Shown: positions 32,212 through 43,471, counted from the stretch's first letter. The stretch is 64,000 nt of DNA from Bacteroidaceae bacterium (GCA_017483605.1 JAFUWG010000048.1:112005-176004); one strand, 5' to 3'. Translations and numbers: made by a program. The notes: generated by a model not told the origin, from the sequence alone.

Positions 32212-33855
32212 CTATTCTTTTATCGTTTGCAAATCATCCAAATGTTGTTTAGGAACAGCCTTGGGTTCTGTCTTCTGCAGTTGCTGTTTCTTCGATTTTC
32301 CACGCCATTCAAAGATATCATCCTTGTCTTTGGGGCGTATATAATCAAACCACGCAAAGCCAGTCAAGTAGCGTTTGTCTTCGGGAATGGCAAAAGGAGG
32401 ATACATCGTTCCCGAGGGGGTGGACATCCAGATTTTATCCACTTTTTTATTCACCATGTACAGATTCATCTCCGGTGTTTCCGTATAATTCATGCCAATC
32501 CGGTTTCCGTCACTTTCTTCCATGAAGTAGCAGACATACACATTTCCCTTGGCATTGTTATGTTCTATTTCGCCATTCACAAAATAACTGAACATTTCCT
32601 TTGCCGACACCTGATTATACGAAATGGAATCCAATTGCTCTATGGTCATTGCCTGATTGATAATATGTATCCAATCCACGGTACTGTCATTGTTGTAGAT
32701 TCGGATTTCCTCTCCAAACACCTGCTGCCCCTCGTTCCACAAGATAGGCTGACCATACATATACGTACAAGAATCCAGTTCGTGAGACACCAGCGAATCG
32801 CAAACACCCTGAAAATCATTTCTGAACATACGAACCTTATGATAGGCAAACAAGTCCCGATACACCGAATCCGTCCTCTGATTATAAGTAATCATCTTGA
32901 GCGTGTCGCCATGCACATACAGCGTATCCACTCCCGAAAACTCATAGCAGACCGCACTGTCTGTAGCAACCGCCAAGCCCGTCTCGTCTTCATAGCGGCA
33001 ATAGCCACCCGTCAGCATACACTTGTTCTCCACATCCGTCAGAACCACATTGCCAAAAGCCTCGCTGACACCCGTTGCATCGTCACTGTAGAGGCTGTCC
33101 CCCACAATGTCACGCATGTCCTTATACACATGCGAACGATCCATCAGGCTGGCTTGTCCATTCTTCGTGTTATAGTCACCACGCGTTGCATAAATGAACG
33201 TACTGTCCGACGAAATGATGTTTGTCTCAGAAACGATTTTGGCAACCTCCGTGTCAGAATAGTAATACAACTCGTTCGTTTTCAGATTAAAATTCGGGTT
33301 ATCAAGCACCACATTATCCTTGAAGATAGCCTCGCTCAACGACGGGGTATATTGCCCGTAATCCGAATTAAGCACATTGTCCCCATCATACAAGACGCCA
33401 TGCTGAGGATAGAAGCCGACACCCTCCAGGCGGTCATAGTCAATCACCGAAGTCACCAACTTCGTTTTTCGATGGATGAGCACAGCGTGTCCTTGAGCAT
33501 GAGCCTGCATCATGGGACCATTATATAATAATGTGTCACTCGTCAGCGTCAACGTATCGCCCTGCACCATCTTCACATGCCCGTAGGCATTAAACGTATT
33601 GTCATCCTTGTAGAATCGGGCACTGTCACAATCGAGATACATTCCGTCATGATACAGTTTCACATGCCCCACCAGCACATCAGCCCTCACATCCATCGGA
33701 GTCTTGTAGAGGACATCGCTGTGAATCAACTTCACCTCTTCGCTCGATTTTTTCCGTGGCTGATTGTCTGGCACCGAGGCAAAAAGCATACAAAAGACAG
33801 ATAGACACAGAGTGCCTATCAATAGTCTTTGTCGTATGTTATTTTTCCTCGTCAT
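32212..33855 (-). CDS. OstA/LptA-like LPS transport protein (547 aa)
   Basis: An N-terminal signal/anchor (MTRKNNIRQRLLIGTLCLSVFCMLFA) is followed by repeated OstA-type beta-jellyroll strands (PF13100): VRADVLVGHVKLYHDGMYLD, FNAYGHVKMVQGDTL, LTSDTLLYNGPMMQAHAQGHAVL. Such proteins bridge LPS from inner to outer membrane or assist LptD. The ATG at 33855 starts 20 nt after the preceding SurA-like gene; the track-length frame to 33972 overlaps it and is rejected. A disordered basic C-terminus ends it. It is in the operon with two PpiC/SurA chaperones, consistent with envelope biogenesis. Confidence 0.9.
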   Translation of the reverse strand: MTRKNNIRQRLLIGTLCLSVFCMLFASVPDNQPRKKSSEEVKLIHSDVLYKTPMDVRADVLVGHVKLYHDGMYLDCDSARFYKDDNTFNAYGHVKMVQGDTLTLTSDTLLYNGPMMQAHAQGHAVLIHRKTKLVTSVIDYDRLEGVGFYPQHGVLYDGDNVLNSDYGQYTPSLSEAIFKDNVVLDNPNFNLKTNELYYYSDTEVAKIVSETNIISSDSTFIYATRGDYNTKNGQASLMDRSHVYKDMRDIVGDSLYSDDATGVSEAFGNVVLTDVENKCMLTGGYCRYEDETGLAVATDSAVCYEFSGVDTLYVHGDTLKMITYNQRTDSVYRDLFAYHKVRMFRNDFQGVCDSLVSHELDSCTYMYGQPILWNEGQQVFGEEIRIYNNDSTVDWIHIINQAMTIEQLDSISYNQVSAKEMFSYFVNGEIEHNNAKGNVYVCYFMEESDGNRIGMNYTETPEMNLYMVNKKVDKIWMSTPSGTMYPPFAIPEDKRYLTGFAWFDYIRPKDKDDIFEWRGKSKKQQLQKTEPKAVPKQHLDDLQTIKE

Positions 33856-33874
33856 GTTTCGCCTTGTCCCTTTG

Positions 33875-35224
33875 CTACTTGATCCAACCGGGGTATTGGA
33901 ATTCGCAGTTTTTCCAGTCCTCGTTGATGCGGACATACGTAGTCTTCTGTTTCTCCCGAATCCAGTTCTCAATCTTTTCCTCCCTCAACTTTTCCACCAG
34001 TACATCCTGCAAGTCCTGATAGTCGTCCGTCATCGTTGCTCGGTGACCATTCACGCGGCTCTTCAGTTTCACCATCGCCACCACTTCCTTGCCTTTCGTA
34101 TTAATCATGATGAACGGCTTCGAGATTTCGCCCACCTGCAAGCCTGCCACAGCACGAGCCACCTCCGAGGGGAGGTCTTTCATTTCGAACTTCGACGAGG
34201 CATCTTCCTGATTGAACATCAAGCCATAGTTGTTTCTCGTGTCTTTGTCTGCCGAAACAACCGCCAACTCATCAAAAGTGTACAGTCCCTTGCTTATCTC
34301 CATCTGCATAGAATCCAAATCGTTGATACACTGCTGCAAGGCCTCCATCGACACACGGGGCTTCAGCAGGATGTGGCGGCAGTTCACCATGTCACCACGC
34401 TTCTCTATCAGTTGGAGAATGTGGAAACCAAATTCCGTCTCAACGATTTTCGACACTGCCTTCGGGTCTGTCAAGTTGAATGCCACATTGGCAAATTCTG
34501 GCACATACGAACTGCGGTAGGCAAAACCCAGTTCACCACCATTCTTGGCAGACTCCTTGTCCTCCGAGTACATCAGGGCAAGCGTCGAGAACTGGGCTGT
34601 GCCATTATTCACACGTTCCGTATAATTCAGCAGTTCGTTCTTCACACGGTCAATCTCCGTCTGAGGAATGACCGGCTCACGGGTGATGATTTGGCACTCC
34701 ACTTTCGTCGGAACAAACGGGATGCTGTCCTCGGGCTGCTCCTTGAAGTAGCGGCGAACCTGAGCAGGCGTCACCTTGATGTTCTTCACCAGGTCACGCT
34801 TCACCTGCTCCATAATTTCATTTTCTTTCACCAAGTCAAACCACTGTTCACGAATCTGCGTAGTAGTCTTGCCCAGATACTCCTCCATTTTCTCCTTCGA
34901 GCCGAAGTTCATCACCATCGCATTGATGCGTCGGTCCACCTCCTGAAACACGTCGGCATCAGCCACCTCCACCGAGTCGATGACCGCCTGGTTCAGAAAC
35001 AACTTCTGCACGGCAAGTTGCTCAGGAATGACACAATAAGGGTCGCCATCCCAACGCTGGCCCTGCTGCAAAGCATCCATGCGGGCGGCTTCCACATCCG
35101 ACTTCAGAATCGCCTCGTCGCCAACCACCCAAATCACCTCATCAATCACATTGTCATTACTTTGAGCCGACACACACAGCGACACCGCCGAAAAGAGTCC
35201 TAAAATGATCTGACGAATTTTCAT
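33875..35224 (-). CDS. SurA-like periplasmic peptidyl-prolyl isomerase/chaperone
   Basis: A 449-aa exported protein; the start at 35224 gives MKIRQIILGLFSAVSLCVSAQ. The N-terminal chaperone module begins NVIDEVIWVVGDEAILKSDVEAAR and includes a helical hairpin to about residue 160. Two parvulin-type segments follow (about 170-275, with FSTLALMYSEDKESAKNGGELGFA, and about 280-390, with NCRHILLKP). This matches SurA, which escorts outer-membrane proteins. The second PPIase is degenerate (DNYGLMFN-like instead of GGDLGW). It is 19 nt downstream of the other PpiC gene. Confidence 0.92.
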   Translation of the reverse strand: MKIRQIILGLFSAVSLCVSAQSNDNVIDEVIWVVGDEAILKSDVEAARMDALQQGQRWDGDPYCVIPEQLAVQKLFLNQAVIDSVEVADADVFQEVDRRINAMVMNFGSKEKMEEYLGKTTTQIREQWFDLVKENEIMEQVKRDLVKNIKVTPAQVRRYFKEQPEDSIPFVPTKVECQIITREPVIPQTEIDRVKNELLNYTERVNNGTAQFSTLALMYSEDKESAKNGGELGFAYRSSYVPEFANVAFNLTDPKAVSKIVETEFGFHILQLIEKRGDMVNCRHILLKPRVSMEALQQCINDLDSMQMEISKGLYTFDELAVVSADKDTRNNYGLMFNQEDASSKFEMKDLPSEVARAVAGLQVGEISKPFIMINTKGKEVVAMVKLKSRVNGHRATMTDDYQDLQDVLVEKLREEKIENWIREKQKTTYVRINEDWKNCEFQYPGWIK

Positions 35225-35243
35225 ATCGCTTATTACCAATTTT

Positions 35244-36680
35244 TCAATGCTTATTCACCGTCTTCACCACATCCTCATACACCTCCACCGAGAATTTCTT
35301 CCTCAGTTCATCCACCCACTGCTTCTCCATCATGTTTTGATAGTCTGTCGTGACCTGTCCACGCACATCCTTCACGCTCCTTGGAGCCTTTGCCGTCTTG
35401 CCAAACACATCCGTTGCAGGGAAATCCTTCATGGGCTTCAGTTCAGTCTTCTGCTTGAAAACCAGTTTGTCCACATTGGCATTATCGCCCTGTTTGAAGA
35501 TGCCCTTCTCCACACGCACCAACTTCACCGAGTCATTGTTCAGAGCCGCTGTGACCGTCTTGGCATAATCGTCCTCAGCCACACCCTTCAGCAGTTTCTT
35601 TGCCTTCGCCATCGTTGCTGCATCCTTCGCATGGAGGACGATGCCACAGAAACGAGGAGCATCCCACGCATAATCCTTCTTGTGAGCGTTGAAATAAGCC
35701 TCCTGGCCAGCCACATCCTGCTGAGCCTTGTCCCACACATCCTTCTTCGTCACCTCATACATGAGCGTGCCGTCATAATACTCCTGCGAGAGATACTTCT
35801 GTTCCGCATCGTTGGCAAGAATCTGCTGGTGCAGTTCGTCAATCACCTCCGCACGAGTCTTCCCTTGCAGCGTAGCGATTGAATCCACATACGCATTGGC
35901 AGAAGCCTCCTTGATGCCACGCTGCTCCAAGAACTTGATGATGTTGTCGTGATGGAATTCGTAGGGTTCAAACGGATGGCGGTCGGTCATATAAATGATG
36001 TGATAACCCACCGTCGATTTAATCGGTGCCGACATCTCGCCAGCCTGCAGGGCGTATGCCGCATTCTCGAAGTCGGGAATCATCATCCCCTTGCCAAACT
36101 GCCCCAACGCACCGCCACGCTGAGCACTGCCCTTGTCGTCACTCGTCTCCTTTGCCACCTCCGCAAACTTCTCCGCGAGTTGTTCTTTCGGAACCGCTTT
36201 CAACACATTGTAGATAGAGTCGATACGAGCCTTTCCTGCCGCCTCCTGTTCCGAAGTGGCATCCTGACGAAGCAGCACCAGAATGTGGCTGGCAGTGAGC
36301 AAGTCCTGTCCCTCAAAACGGGCAGCCGTGTTGTCGTATGTCTTGCGAGCCTCACGCTCGATGAAAGCAGAATCCACCAATGTTGGAATCACCATCTGCT
36401 CCTTGTAGCCATCCAGTTCCTTCCTGATGGCTGCAATCGTGTCAATCCGCTGACTTTCAGCCTCAGCCACCTTCAGTTTGAAATCCACAAACAGCGGCAC
36501 ATACTCCTCCACCGTCTTCTTGTCCAGAACGCCGTCCGAGTTGTTTTTATTGAAAGAATATTCAAACTCACTGCGAGTGACATTCTTACCATTCAGTTTC
36601 ATGATGACAGGGTCATCTGCCTGAGCAAAAGCAGAGACACCCATCAAAAGTGAGGCCGCAGCCAATACTATCTTCTTCAT
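35244..36680 (-). CDS. PpiC-type peptidyl-prolyl isomerase (478 aa)
   Basis: The start at 36680 gives signal peptide MKKIVLAAASLLMGVSAFAQ. An N-terminal SurA/PpiD-like helical part (KLNGKNVTRSEFEYSFNKNN) is followed by a clear parvulin domain (about 145-250): ASHILVLLR, AKETSDDKGSAQRGGALGQFGKG and MSAPIKSTVGYHIIYM. A second divergent parvulin-like part completes the protein. It is a periplasmic foldase for outer-membrane or secreted proteins. It is the first gene of the operon ppiC-surA-ostA-small membrane protein-mutL and has a consensus promoter. Confidence 0.92.
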   Translation of the reverse strand: MKKIVLAAASLLMGVSAFAQADDPVIMKLNGKNVTRSEFEYSFNKNNSDGVLDKKTVEEYVPLFVDFKLKVAEAESQRIDTIAAIRKELDGYKEQMVIPTLVDSAFIEREARKTYDNTAARFEGQDLLTASHILVLLRQDATSEQEAAGKARIDSIYNVLKAVPKEQLAEKFAEVAKETSDDKGSAQRGGALGQFGKGMMIPDFENAAYALQAGEMSAPIKSTVGYHIIYMTDRHPFEPYEFHHDNIIKFLEQRGIKEASANAYVDSIATLQGKTRAEVIDELHQQILANDAEQKYLSQEYYDGTLMYEVTKKDVWDKAQQDVAGQEAYFNAHKKDYAWDAPRFCGIVLHAKDAATMAKAKKLLKGVAEDDYAKTVTAALNNDSVKLVRVEKGIFKQGDNANVDKLVFKQKTELKPMKDFPATDVFGKTAKAPRSVKDVRGQVTTDYQNMMEKQWVDELRKKFSVEVYEDVVKTVNKH

Positions 36681-36714
36681 TGTTTCTACGTTTTCTTTAT
36701 TACACATTTGGGTG

Positions 36715-36745
36715 CAAAGTTACGATTATATCGCCACTCTACAAA
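36715..36745 (-). promoter_or_regulatory. Promoter of the ppiC-surA-ostA-mutL operon
   Basis: TTTG (36742-36745), 19 bp and TAACTTTG (36715-36722) on the minus strand, 35 nt upstream of the ATG at 36680. Confidence 0.75.
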
Positions 36746-36867
36746 AGAAAAGCCAAAGTTTTAACTTAAATTGGCTACAACATCTTCCCTACCCAACCGC
36801 CGAAAGCACCAATCCCCCACGATTCTCCTCACCTCCACCCCCACCCTTTCGAGCCTTCCCCTACCTC

Positions 36868-37010
36868 CTTTTGCCGCAGACGCTCTTAAAACTAAACTTA
36901 GATTTTATAAAATTCAAGTTAGATTTATATAAATTTAAGTTCAATTTTTGTAAATTTAAGTTGAATTTTATAAAATCTAAGTTTAGTTTTAAGAACACCT
37001 GCGGCAAAAG
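36868..37010. repeat. AT-rich palindromic element, copy 3, with terminal inverted repeats
   Basis: The 109-bp core at 36885-36993 differs from copies 1 and 2 at four positions, all in the right inner arm. Here the symmetry extends outward: CTTTTGCCGCAG (36868-36879) and CTGCGGCAAAAG (36999-37010) are perfect 12-bp inverted repeats, giving a 143-bp unit. Copy 2 keeps only the right end. This suggests the full element is about 143 bp. It lies between two same-direction genes, abutting the guaB terminator. Confidence 0.95.
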
Positions 37011-37013
37011 CAC

Positions 37014-37037
37014 AAAAAAGGCAGGATTTCTCCTGCC
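37014..37037 (-). terminator. Terminator of guaB
   Basis: GGCAGGA (37020-37026) pairs with TCCTGCC (37031-37037) around a 4-nt loop, with a six-T run on the minus strand (37014-37019). Confidence 0.85.
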
Positions 37038-37087
37038 TCTTATCTCTGGGGAAAAGACTCCCCGATGTATTCAATCGTAGCCTTCGC

Positions 37088-38578
<1,491 letters not shown>

Positions 38579-38588
38579 TTATTGCACG

Positions 38589-38620
38589 CAAAGGTAAGGC
38601 TTTTTTTTGACGTGACCAAA
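38589..38620 (-). promoter_or_regulatory. Promoter of guaB
   Basis: TTTG (38617-38620), 20 bp and TACCTTTG (38589-38596) on the minus strand, 23 nt ahead of the ATG. Confidence 0.75.
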
Positions 38621-38651
38621 AAATTAAGTGAAAAGTGATGAATGACAAGTG

Positions 38652-38713
38652 AAAAATTTGCTACCGTAGCAATAAGCCAACAGAATGACTAACAAGTGCG
38701 GTAGCAAATTTTT
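38652..38713 (-). terminator. Long-loop terminator downstream of recQ
   Basis: AAAAATTTGCTACCG (38652-38666) and CGGTAGCAAATTTTT (38699-38713) form a perfect 15-bp stem around a 32-nt loop. The T-run occurs on the minus strand, 39 nt after the recQ stop. Confidence 0.65.
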
Positions 38714-38751
38714 CTCTTTTCACTCTTCACTTTTCACTTTTTTACGTTGTG

Positions 38752-41340
38752 TCAGTTCGCCATTTCGCTGATAAACTTGATGCGGACAAGGCGGATGTCC
38801 TCCTCGTAGATGTTGCTGTCGAGATTGTCAAGGGCGGTGTCGATGTCATCGGTGTCGCTCTCGCGGAAGTAGTCGTAGATTTCGTCCACTACATCCTCGT
38901 CCATCTCGATGGACTCGAAATAATAATCGATGTTGAGTTTCGTGCCGCTATAGACGATAGCCTCCATCTCGGTCAAGAGTTCATCGAAGTCAAGGCCGTT
39001 TGCCTTGGCGATGTCCTCTAAATCGACCTTTCGGTCTATGGCTTGTATAATCTTTACTTTCACTTTCGACTTATTTGCAACTGTCCTGACACGCATGTCT
39101 GTGGGACGAACTATATCATTATCTTCACAATGCTTCTTGATGAGTTTGCAGAACTCTTCGCCGTAGCGTTTCGCCTTGCCGGCTCCGACCCCCGGAATGT
39201 TTTGCAGTTCCTCTTCGTTAATGGGGTAAAGCGTTGACATCGATTCGAGCGAAGTGTCCTGAAAGACCACATACGGAGGTACATCGTGTTTCTTGGCTAT
39301 CTTCTTCCGCAGGTCAACCAGCATGTTGTAGAGTACCTCGTCTGCCACGCCTGTGCCGCCTTGCTCGTTGCTGTCGTCGAAGTCATCGTCGAAGTCGTTG
39401 TTCTCTACAATCATGAAGGAGACGGGCTTCTTGATGAACTTCTTGCCTTCCTTGGTCAACTTCAGCACGCCATAGGCTTCGACCTCCTTTTCGATGTAAC
39501 CGTCGAGACTTGCCTGACTGAAGATGGCGTTCCACATGGATTCTTCCACATCGGCACCTGCACCAAACTCCTCCAACTTGTCGTGGTTGTGGCTCAGAAT
39601 CATCTCGTTTTCTTCGCCACGCAATATACTGATAATGTATTCCTTCCTGAAATTTTCCTTCACTGCCTGAATGGCCTGCAAAGCCAGCAGTAGGTTGTCT
39701 TTTGCTTCAATCTTCATTTTCGGATGCAAACAGTTGTCGCAGTTTCCACAGTTCTCCGGCTCGTATTCCTCGCCGAAATAGTGAAGCAACATTTTCCTCC
39801 TACAAACAGATGATTCGCAGTAAGCCGCCGTCTCACTCAACAGGTGATTGCCAATGTCCTTTTCGGCAGGAGTCTTGTCCTTCATGAACTTCTCCAACTT
39901 CTCCAGATCTTTCTGGCAATAGAACGTGATGCACTGCCCTTCTCCACCATCTCGGCCGGCACGTCCAGTCTCCTGATAATATCCTTCAAGGCTCTTGGGA
40001 ATGTCGTAGTGGATGACGAAGCGAACATCGGGCTTGTCGATGCCCATGCCGAATGCGATGGTTGCCACGATGACATCCACACGCTCCATGATGAAGTCGT
40101 CCTGTGTCTCGTTGCGGTCTTTCGTGTCCATGCCGGCATGGTAAGCGGATGCCTTGATGTTGTTGGCACGGAGCACTTCGGTCAAGTCTTCCACCTTCTT
40201 GCGGCTCAAGCAGTAGATGATGCCACTCTTGCCCGTATTCTGCTTGATGAACTTGATGATGTCCTTCTCCACGTTGGCAGTCTTCTGACGCACTTCATAA
40301 TAGAGGTTGGGACGGTTGAAGGAAGACTTATAATCTATCGCATCGGTGATGCCCAAGTTCTTTCGGATATCGTTGCGAACCTTGTCCGTGGCTGTAGCCG
40401 TCAATGCAATGACAGGAGCATTATTGATTTTCAGCGAAGCCTCCCGAATGGCATCGTCGGATGGCAACTCTGGCAATGTCGCCACAATCGGGTCGTTGCC
40501 CAAACGTCCGGTCAACTCCTTATAGGACTTTCGGAACGAAGGCATCATGCCGACCAGTGCATCGACAAACTTGGCATCCAAACGAGGACACTTGTCCGAC
40601 TTATCCTTGATCTGCTCCTTCATGTCCATCATAAAGGCGAGCAAATCGGACAGGGCAGCCACTTTCTCAATCAGTGCATCCAACACCTTTTTGTCAACTC
40701 GGTCGGGGAACTGCTTGAACTCTTTGTTCATCTCGTCACACTTCGTCTTCTGCTCCCTGTAATACTCGACCGCCTCCTTGATGGAGGCATCGGAGCCTTG
40801 AGGAACAAAAAGTTCGAGTATCGGAGCCATAGCAATCCAGTTGATGATAGGACGTATCTTACGATATTCGGGGCGGAAGTCGTGTCCCCACTCCGAGATA
40901 CAGTGAGCCTCATCAATGGCAAAGAATGAGATGTTGACATGGCGAAGGAATTCCACGTTGCTCTCCTTGGTCAGAGACTCTGGTGCCACATACAGCATCT
41001 TGGTCTTGCCCGCCATGATGTCAGCCTTTGCCTGGTCGATATTGGCCTTGCTAAGTGATGAGTTGATGAAATGAGCCACACTATCCTCTTCGCTGATATG
41101 CTTGATGGCATCCACCTGATTCTTCATCAAGGCGATGAGCGGAGAAATGACAATCGCCGTACCCTCCATGAGCAAAGCAGGCAACTGGTAGCAAAGTGAC
41201 TTGCCACCACCCGTCGGCATCAAGACAAACGTATCTTTGCGGTCAAGAAGATTCTGGATGATTGCCTCTTGGTCGCCTTTGAACGTGTCAAAGCCAAAAT
41301 AATATTTCAGCGATTGCTGAAGGGTTGCCGGTTTTTTCAT
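38752..41340 (-). CDS. recQ: ATP-dependent DNA helicase RecQ with a core insertion
   Basis: An 862-aa superfamily-2 helicase. Motif I is MPTGGGKSLCYQLPAL (41-56), motif II AIDEAHCISEWGHDF (141-155), motif III ALTATATDKVRNDI (from 312), then STGRAGRDG-type motif VI (QETGRAGRDGGEGQC). The zinc-binding Cys set (CESSVCRRKMLLHYFG, CGNCDNC), winged-helix RQC and a C-terminal HRDC-like helical region follow. Unusual: about 135 charged, helical residues (about 171-307) are inserted between motif II and motif III, where RecQ proteins normally have a few residues. No stop or frameshift is visible. Confidence 0.95.
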   Translation of the reverse strand: MKKPATLQQSLKYYFGFDTFKGDQEAIIQNLLDRKDTFVLMPTGGGKSLCYQLPALLMEGTAIVISPLIALMKNQVDAIKHISEEDSVAHFINSSLSKANIDQAKADIMAGKTKMLYVAPESLTKESNVEFLRHVNISFFAIDEAHCISEWGHDFRPEYRKIRPIINWIAMAPILELFVPQGSDASIKEAVEYYREQKTKCDEMNKEFKQFPDRVDKKVLDALIEKVAALSDLLAFMMDMKEQIKDKSDKCPRLDAKFVDALVGMMPSFRKSYKELTGRLGNDPIVATLPELPSDDAIREASLKINNAPVIALTATATDKVRNDIRKNLGITDAIDYKSSFNRPNLYYEVRQKTANVEKDIIKFIKQNTGKSGIIYCLSRKKVEDLTEVLRANNIKASAYHAGMDTKDRNETQDDFIMERVDVIVATIAFGMGIDKPDVRFVIHYDIPKSLEGYYQETGRAGRDGGEGQCITFYCQKDLEKLEKFMKDKTPAEKDIGNHLLSETAAYCESSVCRRKMLLHYFGEEYEPENCGNCDNCLHPKMKIEAKDNLLLALQAIQAVKENFRKEYIISILRGEENEMILSHNHDKLEEFGAGADVEESMWNAIFSQASLDGYIEKEVEAYGVLKLTKEGKKFIKKPVSFMIVENNDFDDDFDDSNEQGGTGVADEVLYNMLVDLRKKIAKKHDVPPYVVFQDTSLESMSTLYPINEEELQNIPGVGAGKAKRYGEEFCKLIKKHCEDNDIVRPTDMRVRTVANKSKVKVKIIQAIDRKVDLEDIAKANGLDFDELLTEMEAIVYSGTKLNIDYYFESIEMDEDVVDEIYDYFRESDTDDIDTALDNLDSNIYEEDIRLVRIKFISEMAN

Positions 41341-41387
41341 ATAATGTTAGAGTGTACAGATAGGTGTGGTTACAATGCTTTTCAGCA

Positions 41388-41418
41388 CAAAGTTATAAAT
41401 CTGTTTTGTATTTTCAAA
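41388..41418 (-). promoter_or_regulatory. Promoter of recQ
   Basis: TTTG (41415-41418), 19 bp and TAACTTTG (41388-41395) on the minus strand, about 48 nt upstream of the recQ ATG and just past the clpX stop. Confidence 0.75.
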
Positions 41419-41462
41419 GAAAAAGAGGAAAAAGTATTGCAGAAACTGCAAATTTCTTCATT

Positions 41463-42695
41463 TTACTTGTCTTCAGTGCTTTCTTTTAGCACTGCCATGT
41501 TAGCACTCTCCACTTTCTTGCGTGCAAAGTCGAGGGTCACGACATATTGTTTCACGCCTGTGGATGGAACCTCAAACATCGGCTCCATCATGATGGTCTC
41601 GATGAGGGAACGCAAGCCACGGGCACCAAGGTTGAACTCGATGGCCTTGTCCACCACATAATCCAACACTTCGTCCTCAAACGTCAGTTCCACCCCGTCA
41701 ATCTCAAACATCTTGATGTACTGCTTCACAATGGAGTTCTTGGGCTCTGTCAGGATGGAACGAAGTGCATGGCGGTCAAGCGGTTCGAGATGGGTCAAGA
41801 TGGGCAGACGACCAATGATTTCGGGTATCAAGCCGAAAGACTTCAAATCCATCGGGGCGATATACTGCATCATGTTCGACTTGTCTATCTTCGCCACATT
41901 GCGAGCGGCATCGAAACCCACCACGTGAGTGTTCAGACGCTGAGCAATGCGTTTCTCGATGCCATCGAATGCACCTCCACAGATGAAGAGGATGTTTCGG
42001 GTGTTCACCTGAATGAACTGCTGCTCAGGATGTTTGCGTCCACCCTGTGGGGGCACATTGACAATGCTCCCCTCCAGCAGTTTGAGCAATCCCTGCTGCA
42101 CACCTTCGCCGCTCACGTCACGGGTGATGCTCGGGTTATCCCCCTTTCGTGCTATCTTGTCTATCTCATCGATGAAGACGATGCCTCGCTCTGCCTGTGC
42201 CACATCGCCATCGGCGGCCTGAAGCAGTCGAGCCAAAAGGCTTTCCACATCTTCGCCCACATAACCAGCCTCAGTCAACACCGTGGCATCGACGATGGCA
42301 AAGGGCACCAGCAGCATCTTGGCAATGGTGCGTGCAAGCAACGTCTTGCCCGTACCCGTGCTGCCCACCATGATGATGTTGGACTTTTCAATCTCCACAT
42401 CATCTTCTGCCCCTGGATGATTCAGACGCTTATAGTGGTTGTACACAGCCACCGACAAGGCAATCTTTGCCGATTCCTGACCAATCACATACTTGTCAAG
42501 ATAGTCCTTGATGTCCTTAGGCTTGGGCAGGTTGCTCAATGCGGTCGGCTGAGGCCGATGCACCTGGTTTTCTACTACGATATTATGAGCCTGTTCTGCA
42601 CACTCCTCGCAAATGCAGCCTTCCAACCCTGTGATGAGAAGACCCACTTCATTTTCACTGCGTCCGCAGAACGAGCATTTTCTTAGTTTCGCCAC
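41463..42695 (-). CDS. clpX: ATP-dependent Clp protease ATPase subunit ClpX
   Basis: A 410-aa AAA+ unfoldase that feeds substrates to ClpP. The N-terminal zinc domain has [11 protein letters not shown] and [10 protein letters not shown]. Walker A is [11 protein letters not shown], Walker [13 protein letters not shown], with the pore loop [10 protein letters not shown], the [13 protein letters not shown] segment, sensor 2 [10 protein letters not shown], and [15 protein letters not shown]. An IGL/F-type ClpP-binding loop is expected near [12 protein letters not shown]. It follows clpP by 36 nt. Confidence 0.97.
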   Translation of the reverse strand: MAKLRKCSFCGRSENEVGLLITGLEGCICEECAEQAHNIVVENQVHRPQPTALSNLPKPKDIKDYLDKYVIGQESAKIALSVAVYNHYKRLNHPGAEDDVEIEKSNIIMVGSTGTGKTLLARTIAKMLLVPFAIVDATVLTEAGYVGEDVESLLARLLQAADGDVAQAERGIVFIDEIDKIARKGDNPSITRDVSGEGVQQGLLKLLEGSIVNVPPQGGRKHPEQQFIQVNTRNILFICGGAFDGIEKRIAQRLNTHVVGFDAARNVAKIDKSNMMQYIAPMDLKSFGLIPEIIGRLPILTHLEPLDRHALRSILTEPKNSIVKQYIKMFEIDGVELTFEDEVLDYVVDKAIEFNLGARGLRSLIETIMMEPMFEVPSTGVKQYVVTLDFARKKVESANMAVLKESTEDK

Positions 42696-42731
42696 TTCTT
42701 ATCTTTCTATATATATTATATAATATGTGTA

Positions 42732-43400
42732 TTACACCTTTCTCACGAGCACTTCATCCACCATGCCGTACTCCTTGGCCTCCTCGGCCGTCATCCAGTA
42801 GTCGCGGTCGCTGTCTGCCCACACCTTGTCGAAGGGCTGGTGGCTGTGGTCACTGATGATGGTGTAAAGTTCCTTCTTCAACTTCTGAATCTCACGGGCA
42901 GTAATCTCGATGTCGCTTGCCTGACCCTGTGCGCCACCCATCGGCTGATGAATCATGATGCGGCTGTGAGGCAATGCACTGCGTTTGCCCTCCTTACCAG
43001 CCACGAGCAACACGGCAGCCATCGATGCCGCCATGCCCGTACAGATGGTCTGTACGTCACTGTTGATAAACTGCATCGTGTCGTAGATGCCAAGACCTGC
43101 ATACACGCTGCCACCAGGAGAGTTGATGTAAATGCTGATGTCCTTTGCACTATCCACACTATCAAGATAGAGCATCTGCGCTTGCAGCACATTTGCCGTA
43201 TAGTCGTTCACTTCCGTTCCGAGGAAAATGATTCTGTCCATCATCAAACGAGAGAAAACGTCAAGTTGGGTGACGTTCAGTTGTCGTTCTTCAAGGATGT
43301 AAGGGTTCAGATAACCTGCCTGTGCCTTTATCACATCGTCCAGCACCATGCTATTCATTCCCAAATGCTTAGTAGCATACTTCTGAAAATCGTTCATCAT
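42732..43400 (-). CDS. clpP: ATP-dependent Clp protease proteolytic subunit ClpP
   Basis: A 222-aa serine protease. The start at 43400 (MMNDFQKYATKHLGMNSMVL) is preferred; the frame to 43514 crosses the promoter and terminator. The catalytic Ser is in CTGMAASMAAVLL and the His in RIMIHQPMGGAQG; the Asp lies in the DRDYWMTAEEAKEYG region. DRIIFLGTEVNDYTAN and YINSPGGSVYAGLGIYDTM are typical. It forms a tetradecameric chamber with ClpX, encoded next. Gene order tig-clpP-clpX is the classical one. Confidence 0.97.
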   Translation of the reverse strand: MMNDFQKYATKHLGMNSMVLDDVIKAQAGYLNPYILEERQLNVTQLDVFSRLMMDRIIFLGTEVNDYTANVLQAQMLYLDSVDSAKDISIYINSPGGSVYAGLGIYDTMQFINSDVQTICTGMAASMAAVLLVAGKEGKRSALPHSRIMIHQPMGGAQGQASDIEITAREIQKLKKELYTIISDHSHQPFDKVWADSDRDYWMTAEEAKEYGMVDEVLVRKV

Positions 43401-43441
43401 AAAAGTGTCTATTATGTCGCTAAAAAATATGTTTTGAACTA

Positions 43442-43471
43442 CAAAGGTATAAAAAAAGTGGTAAGAACAAA
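43442..43471 (-). promoter_or_regulatory. Probable promoter of clpP
   Basis: TTTG (43468-43471), 18 bp and TACCTTTG (43442-43449) on the minus strand. It is embedded in the tig terminator hairpin, so the two signals overlap. Confidence 0.55.

Noticed and set aside
32029-35203. Long plus-strand frames opposite ostA and surA
   Set aside because: They mirror recognised minus-strand genes and show biased His/Leu/Arg composition typical of antisense frames.
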